Origin: Pseudoflavonifractor sp050943825
GTDB lineage: Bacteria; Bacillota; Clostridia; Oscillospirales; Oscillospiraceae
NCBI RefSeq assembly: GCF_050943825.1
Contig: NZ_JBMNPX010000007.1
Location: 1 to 64,000, forward strand
Direction of reading: 5' to 3'
DNA: 64,000 nucleotides
Translations under genes and position numbers: made by a program
Shown: positions 60,794 to 64,000 of the stretch, one piece after another
Numbering within the stretch: position 1 is the first letter of the stretch
Layout: every line of letters begins with the position of its first letter
The notes under the pieces: generated by a model
The model's input: only the letters and a program-made list of their open reading frames with translations
The model's database searches: none
What the model was told of the DNA's origin: nothing

Positions 60794-62386
60794 TTATTCG
60801 CTCTGTACGCCGGTTACGCCGGAGAAGCTGTGGGTATCTGCCAAGATGGTAAACTCGGTGGAGGGTTCAGCCGTCTCATCTCCGGCCATGCCTCCCTCAG
60901 GAGGCTGGCGGTCCCCGCCGTCGGTGGGCTGGGGCGGCTGCTGTCCGTCACCGCCCGCTCCCTCGGGCCGCTCCGGGCGCTCGCCCTCCGGCATCTCACC
61001 GTCCTGGGGCGGCTCACCCATGCCCTCAGGAGGTTCTCCCATGTTCTCGGGCGGCTGCTGCCCGTCCTGGGGCCGTCCGCCGCCGAAGCCCATTCCGCCG
61101 CCCATGCCGAAGCTGTGGCCTATAAACTGCTGCTGCACCCCGTCCACATAGACCGTATAGGTTGCTCCGTCGGTCAGGTCGGCTCCGGTGTAGGTCAGGG
61201 AGGAGAAGGCCCGCTCGGCAGTATAGCTGACCAGCTCGCTGCCCTCGCTGTCCTTGATAACAATATTACTCCCGGCGGCCTGCTCTCCGGTGAAGGACAG
61301 CTCCATATAGGCCTGTCCGGAGGCGGTATCCACGGCGTCGTTCCGGCTGCCCAGAGCCAGGACGCTGCCGCCGTTGAGGTAGATGCCGCTGTCCGAGTCA
61401 ATGCCGCCGTCGCCGGACTGGCCGTTGGCCACCGCCACAACCTCACCGGCGTTGATGGTCAGGTAGCCGTTGGAGTCGATGCCGTCTCCCTCCGCGCCCA
61501 AACCGGCGTTGATGGACAGCCGTCCGCCGTTGATGGTGGTGACCGACACGCCATCCTCGTTGGTGTTGATGCCGTCGTTCTGGGCGGTGATGAAGATGCT
61601 GCCGCTGTTGATGGTCAGGTGGAGCTCGCTGTCCAGGCCCTCGTTGTCGGCGATGATGTTGAGCGTGCCCGACTCGTCCGACTCCCCACTCACGTTCATG
61701 GACATCTTGGAGTAAAACGCGCCGTCGTACTTGTGCAGCTTATCCTGCGTGCCCTCCTTATAAATACGGGCCACATGTGAGCCGGTGACTGTGTTTGTGG
61801 AGCCGTCGGCCAGAATCACGTTGGCGCCTGCGGCGGAGGTATCCACCGTGGGGGAGGCGGTGGCTGTGTCCTTGCTGCCGCACTCATAGACGTTATAGAA
61901 GATGACCGCCGGAGCCACGGTGCAGGTGATGTCCACCCCGTCCAGAATCAGGGTGACCACCGCATCCGGGTCGTCTTCTGCGTCCTCTCCCAGGTCCACC
62001 GCCACCTGTCCGGCGGAAAGGGTGCCGGAGAGCCGGTACGCGCCGGGCTGGGTGATGGTAACCACCATATGGGCGGCCGCCTCCTCGGCGGAGTGGGCCT
62101 CCTCAGTGGTTCCCTCACCGTAGGTCTCGTCGTGGCCGTCCTCATAGTAGACAATCTCCGCGCCCACATAGACCGCTGAGGCCGGGTCTGTGGAGGCCGC
62201 CTGGCCGTCCACTGTGACCCCGTCATCGGAGAGCACCACAGCGATCTCCACTGTCTCGCTGCTCTGGACAGCAGTGCTCTGGGTGGGTGCGGCGGACGGC
62301 ACGTCCTCCGTCTCCCCGGCAGTACAGGCGGCGCAGGAAATCAACATCGCCGCGGCAAGCACGGCGGGAATCCATTTATTCCGCAT
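60794..62386 (-). CDS. Cthe_2159-like (DUF4353) carbohydrate-binding lipoprotein
   Basis: A 530-residue lipoprotein: signal with lipobox ending in SCAAC, then a DUF4353 domain (about 100-400) rich in short repeating beta turns such as DGINTNEDG and GDGIDSNGYL, the pattern of a right-handed parallel beta-helix. Cthe_2159 of Clostridium thermocellum binds cellulose and polygalacturonate. The C-terminal 110 residues are a Pro/Gly/Glu-rich spacer with repeats like GEPPEGMGEPP. Divergent from the sigma factor at 62569, which may control it. Enzyme activity is not evident. Confidence 0.85.
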   Translation of the reverse strand: MRNKWIPAVLAAAMLISCAACTAGETEDVPSAAPTQSTAVQSSETVEIAVVLSDDGVTVDGQAASTDPASAVYVGAEIVYYEDGHDETYGEGTTEEAHSAEEAAAHMVVTITQPGAYRLSGTLSAGQVAVDLGEDAEDDPDAVVTLILDGVDITCTVAPAVIFYNVYECGSKDTATASPTVDTSAAGANVILADGSTNTVTGSHVARIYKEGTQDKLHKYDGAFYSKMSMNVSGESDESGTLNIIADNEGLDSELHLTINSGSIFITAQNDGINTNEDGVSVTTINGGRLSINAGLGAEGDGIDSNGYLTINAGEVVAVANGQSGDGGIDSDSGIYLNGGSVLALGSRNDAVDTASGQAYMELSFTGEQAAGSNIVIKDSEGSELVSYTAERAFSSLTYTGADLTDGATYTVYVDGVQQQFIGHSFGMGGGMGFGGGRPQDGQQPPENMGEPPEGMGEPPQDGEMPEGERPERPEGAGGDGQQPPQPTDGGDRQPPEGGMAGDETAEPSTEFTILADTHSFSGVTGVQSE

Positions 62387-62568
62387 AAGTAAGGTTCCTT
62401 TCTGTTTCAGGATGGGAGCAAGTATAACAGTTCAAGCTGAAAGCAACCTGAAATTCCAGTGAACCATCTGTAAATTTTTCATCTGCGAAATAAGCAGAAA
62501 AAAGAGTTTTTATCCTGCAATAATTTGCTCTGCTCAGGTGTGTTAGAGGTGAAAGGAGGAGGAAGCCT

Positions 62569-63048
62569 ATGACCGGACAATTCCAGCGGGAAAGCCCGTT
62601 CTCCTACGCCTGTGACCACTATATGGACACGGTCTACCGTGTGGCGGTCCACAACGCCCCATCACCGGAGGACGCGGAGGACGTGACTCAGGAGGTCTTT
62701 GAGCGGCTGCTCACCTGCCGCAAGGGCTTTTCCGATGAGGAGCACCTGAAGGCCTGGCTTATCCGCTGCACCCTGAACCGGTGCAAAAACCTGTTCCGCA
62801 ACCGCCGGGAGGTGTCCCTCAGCGAGGCCCTGCCCGCACCGGAGCGGGAAGAGGGCTCCGTACTGGAGGAGGTACGCCGTCTGCCCGAGCGGTACCGGAA
62901 CGCCATCTATCTACACTATTTTGAGGGCTACACCGCCGCTGAAATCGCCCAGATCATGGGCGGCACCACCAGCACGGCCCTCTCCTGGCTGCGGCGGGGC
63001 CGGGAGGCCCTGCGGAAACGGATGATAGGAGGGTTTGACGATGAATAA
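62569..63048 (+). CDS. ECF RNA polymerase sigma factor
   Basis: A 159-residue sigma-70-family ECF factor with region 2 (about 18-75, EDAEDVTQEVFERLL) and region 4 helix-turn-helix (about 105-155, YTAAEIAQIMGGTTSTALSWLRRGREALR). GAAAGGAGG precedes the ATG. Its stop overlaps the start of the membrane partner gene by 8 nt, the normal sigma/anti-sigma arrangement. Targets unknown; the divergent lipoprotein gene is a candidate. Confidence 0.92.
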   Translation: MTGQFQRESPFSYACDHYMDTVYRVAVHNAPSPEDAEDVTQEVFERLLTCRKGFSDEEHLKAWLIRCTLNRCKNLFRNRREVSLSEALPAPEREEGSVLEEVRRLPERYRNAIYLHYFEGYTAAEIAQIMGGTTSTALSWLRRGREALRKRMIGGFDDE

Positions 63049-64000
63049 GCGGGATTATATCAGAGAGGTGGAGTCTCTCCGCACCCCCGATCACCTGCGC
63101 CGCCGGATTGTCTCCCTCCCCGGCCGGCGGACCGCCCGCTCCTTCCGGTGGGGCAGGCTTCTCTCCCTGGCCGCCTGCCTGGTGTTGGTGATTGCACTGG
63201 CCGTAGCGCTGCCGGCGCTCCTCCGTGGACTCTATCCGGGCGGCGAGATCGTCTCTCCCCCAGTGGCCACTGGCTCGGACGACACCATCCCGGACGAGGA
63301 ACTGGCCCAGCTGCTGGCGGCAGAATCTCCCGGCGGCCAACAGCCCGGCGATACCTGGGAGCTGCTCTGCTCCATTCCGGGAGATGGCCGCACCCTAGGT
63401 GTCCTGCGTTACGAAGGTCCCCACGCCTTCGGGCTCGGCAGTCTGTTTGTGGGCGTCTTTGACAACCGGACCAGAGAGCCGGTGGAGCCGGTCACCATTA
63501 TCAATGGAGACGACGGGGAAGTCTATACCTGGGTGGACATAGCCACCCAGCAGCAGTACCTGCTTTGCACCAATGCCGTTATTACACACGGAGCCGAAAG
63601 CTGTACCGCCGCCCTCTTCACCTTTGACGGCAGCAAGCTGAGCACTGTGACGGAGCTGCCTGAGGTGGCTCTTGGGGCGGAGAACCTTCCCCAGGGCGCG
63701 GAGACCATGTTCCGGGCGGACACTGATTTCTGGGAAGACCACAAGAGCGTCATCAACGGCGCCGGCCTGGATCTCTATGTGCGGAATCCCGAATGGGATG
63801 CGGCATCGGGCAGCGAGGACGACCAGTGGAGCTATCTGTGCTACGTTCCTCTGGCCGGGGAGGAGCAGGCCCCGCTCACCGACATTGCAAGGCCCGACCA
63901 GGCCGAGCCCACTGTCGGCTTTGACTCGTACAATCCTCCCGTTCTGCCCCTGGTTGTGGATGGAGACAGCTCCAACCTGAGGACCTGGCGGAAGCTCACC
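63041..64000 (+). CDS. Probable anti-sigma factor, membrane protein, cut by window end
   Basis: The ATG at 63041 overlaps the sigma stop (ATGAATAA) and the frame stays open to the window edge, giving 320 residues so far. About 40 basic cytosolic residues (MNKRDYIREVESLRTPDHL start) are followed by one membrane segment (about 43-62) and a long extracytoplasmic part with no recognised domain. An ECF sigma factor with a membrane partner would be released by a signal outside the cell. No ZAS zinc motif was seen. Confidence 0.8.
   Translation, partial: MNKRDYIREVESLRTPDHLRRRIVSLPGRRTARSFRWGRLLSLAACLVLVIALAVALPALLRGLYPGGEIVSPPVATGSDDTIPDEELAQLLAAESPGGQQPGDTWELLCSIPGDGRTLGVLRYEGPHAFGLGSLFVGVFDNRTREPVEPVTIINGDDGEVYTWVDIATQQQYLLCTNAVITHGAESCTAALFTFDGSKLSTVTELPEVALGAENLPQGAETMFRADTDFWEDHKSVINGAGLDLYVRNPEWDAASGSEDDQWSYLCYVPLAGEEQAPLTDIARPDQAEPTVGFDSYNPPVLPLVVDGDSSNLRTWRKLT

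Overview
The window looks like chromosome from a GC-rich, Gram-positive gut Clostridium-class bacterium of the Oscillospiraceae type (Flavonifractor, Lawsonibacter or Pseudoflavonifractor relatives). This is inferred from gene content: S-layer-homology (SLH) surface proteins, a PerR and reverse-rubrerythrin pair, RNase M5, type III glutamine synthetase, a tiny Cys-rich HCB-type peptide, a SAM-I riboswitch on metK, and frequent TTG/GTG starts behind strong AGGAGG sites. No rRNA, tRNA or CRISPR array was seen.

Layout. 1-8.3 kb: the remnant of a WG-repeat/SLH protein, reverse rubrerythrin with its Fur-family regulator, RNase M5, DNA polymerase III delta, ComEC, a small XRE regulator, a HIT protein and a TetR regulator. 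8.4-16.9 kb: beta-glucosidase region with a membrane-anchored, domain-permuted GH3 enzyme carrying four exact-length 101-residue repeats, then an operon of cytosolic GH3, GtrA-like membrane protein and LacI regulator. 16.9-23.7 kb (mostly minus strand): acyltransferase, FakA-like C-terminal domain protein, U32/TrhP, MltG, HCB peptide, 5-formyl-THF cyclo-ligase, DJ-1, thymidylate kinase and WecG/TagA. 24-26.9 kb: a three-gene ABC importer behind a near-consensus promoter. 26.9-37 kb: large secreted proteins (1930-aa GH9-like SLH protein, S41 protease with SLH domains, stalk-domain lipoprotein) plus DUF1638. 37-40.7 kb: a MerR-controlled ABC exporter operon. 41-45.4 kb: GT2 glycosyltransferase, then CsoR and copper ATPase. 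45.4-50.8 kb: lone integrase, O-antigen-ligase-like protein, GT4, metK with riboswitch. 51-55 kb: DUF2812/PadR pair, S-adenosylhomocysteinase, rhomboid-like protein. 55.4-60.7 kb: glnN with an ANTAR-type leader, purF, FAD oxidoreductase. 60.8-64 kb: Cthe_2159-like lipoprotein and an ECF sigma factor with its membrane partner, cut by the window end.

The strongest unexplained signal is a pair of about 120-bp elements at 1432-1549 and 7202-7322. Both hold the same three hairpins in the same order, and two of the hairpins differ by changes that keep the pairing. Each element lies just downstream of a gene (rubrerythrin, HIT) and is followed by a second copy of that gene's last 16 to 25 codons including the stop. 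All five differences between the coding tails are synonymous. This looks like a structured repeat family that inserts at, or carries, gene 3' ends. Other notable points are a copper chaperone embedded in copA behind its own ribosome-binding site, and a dual-hexaloop antiterminator in the glnN leader.
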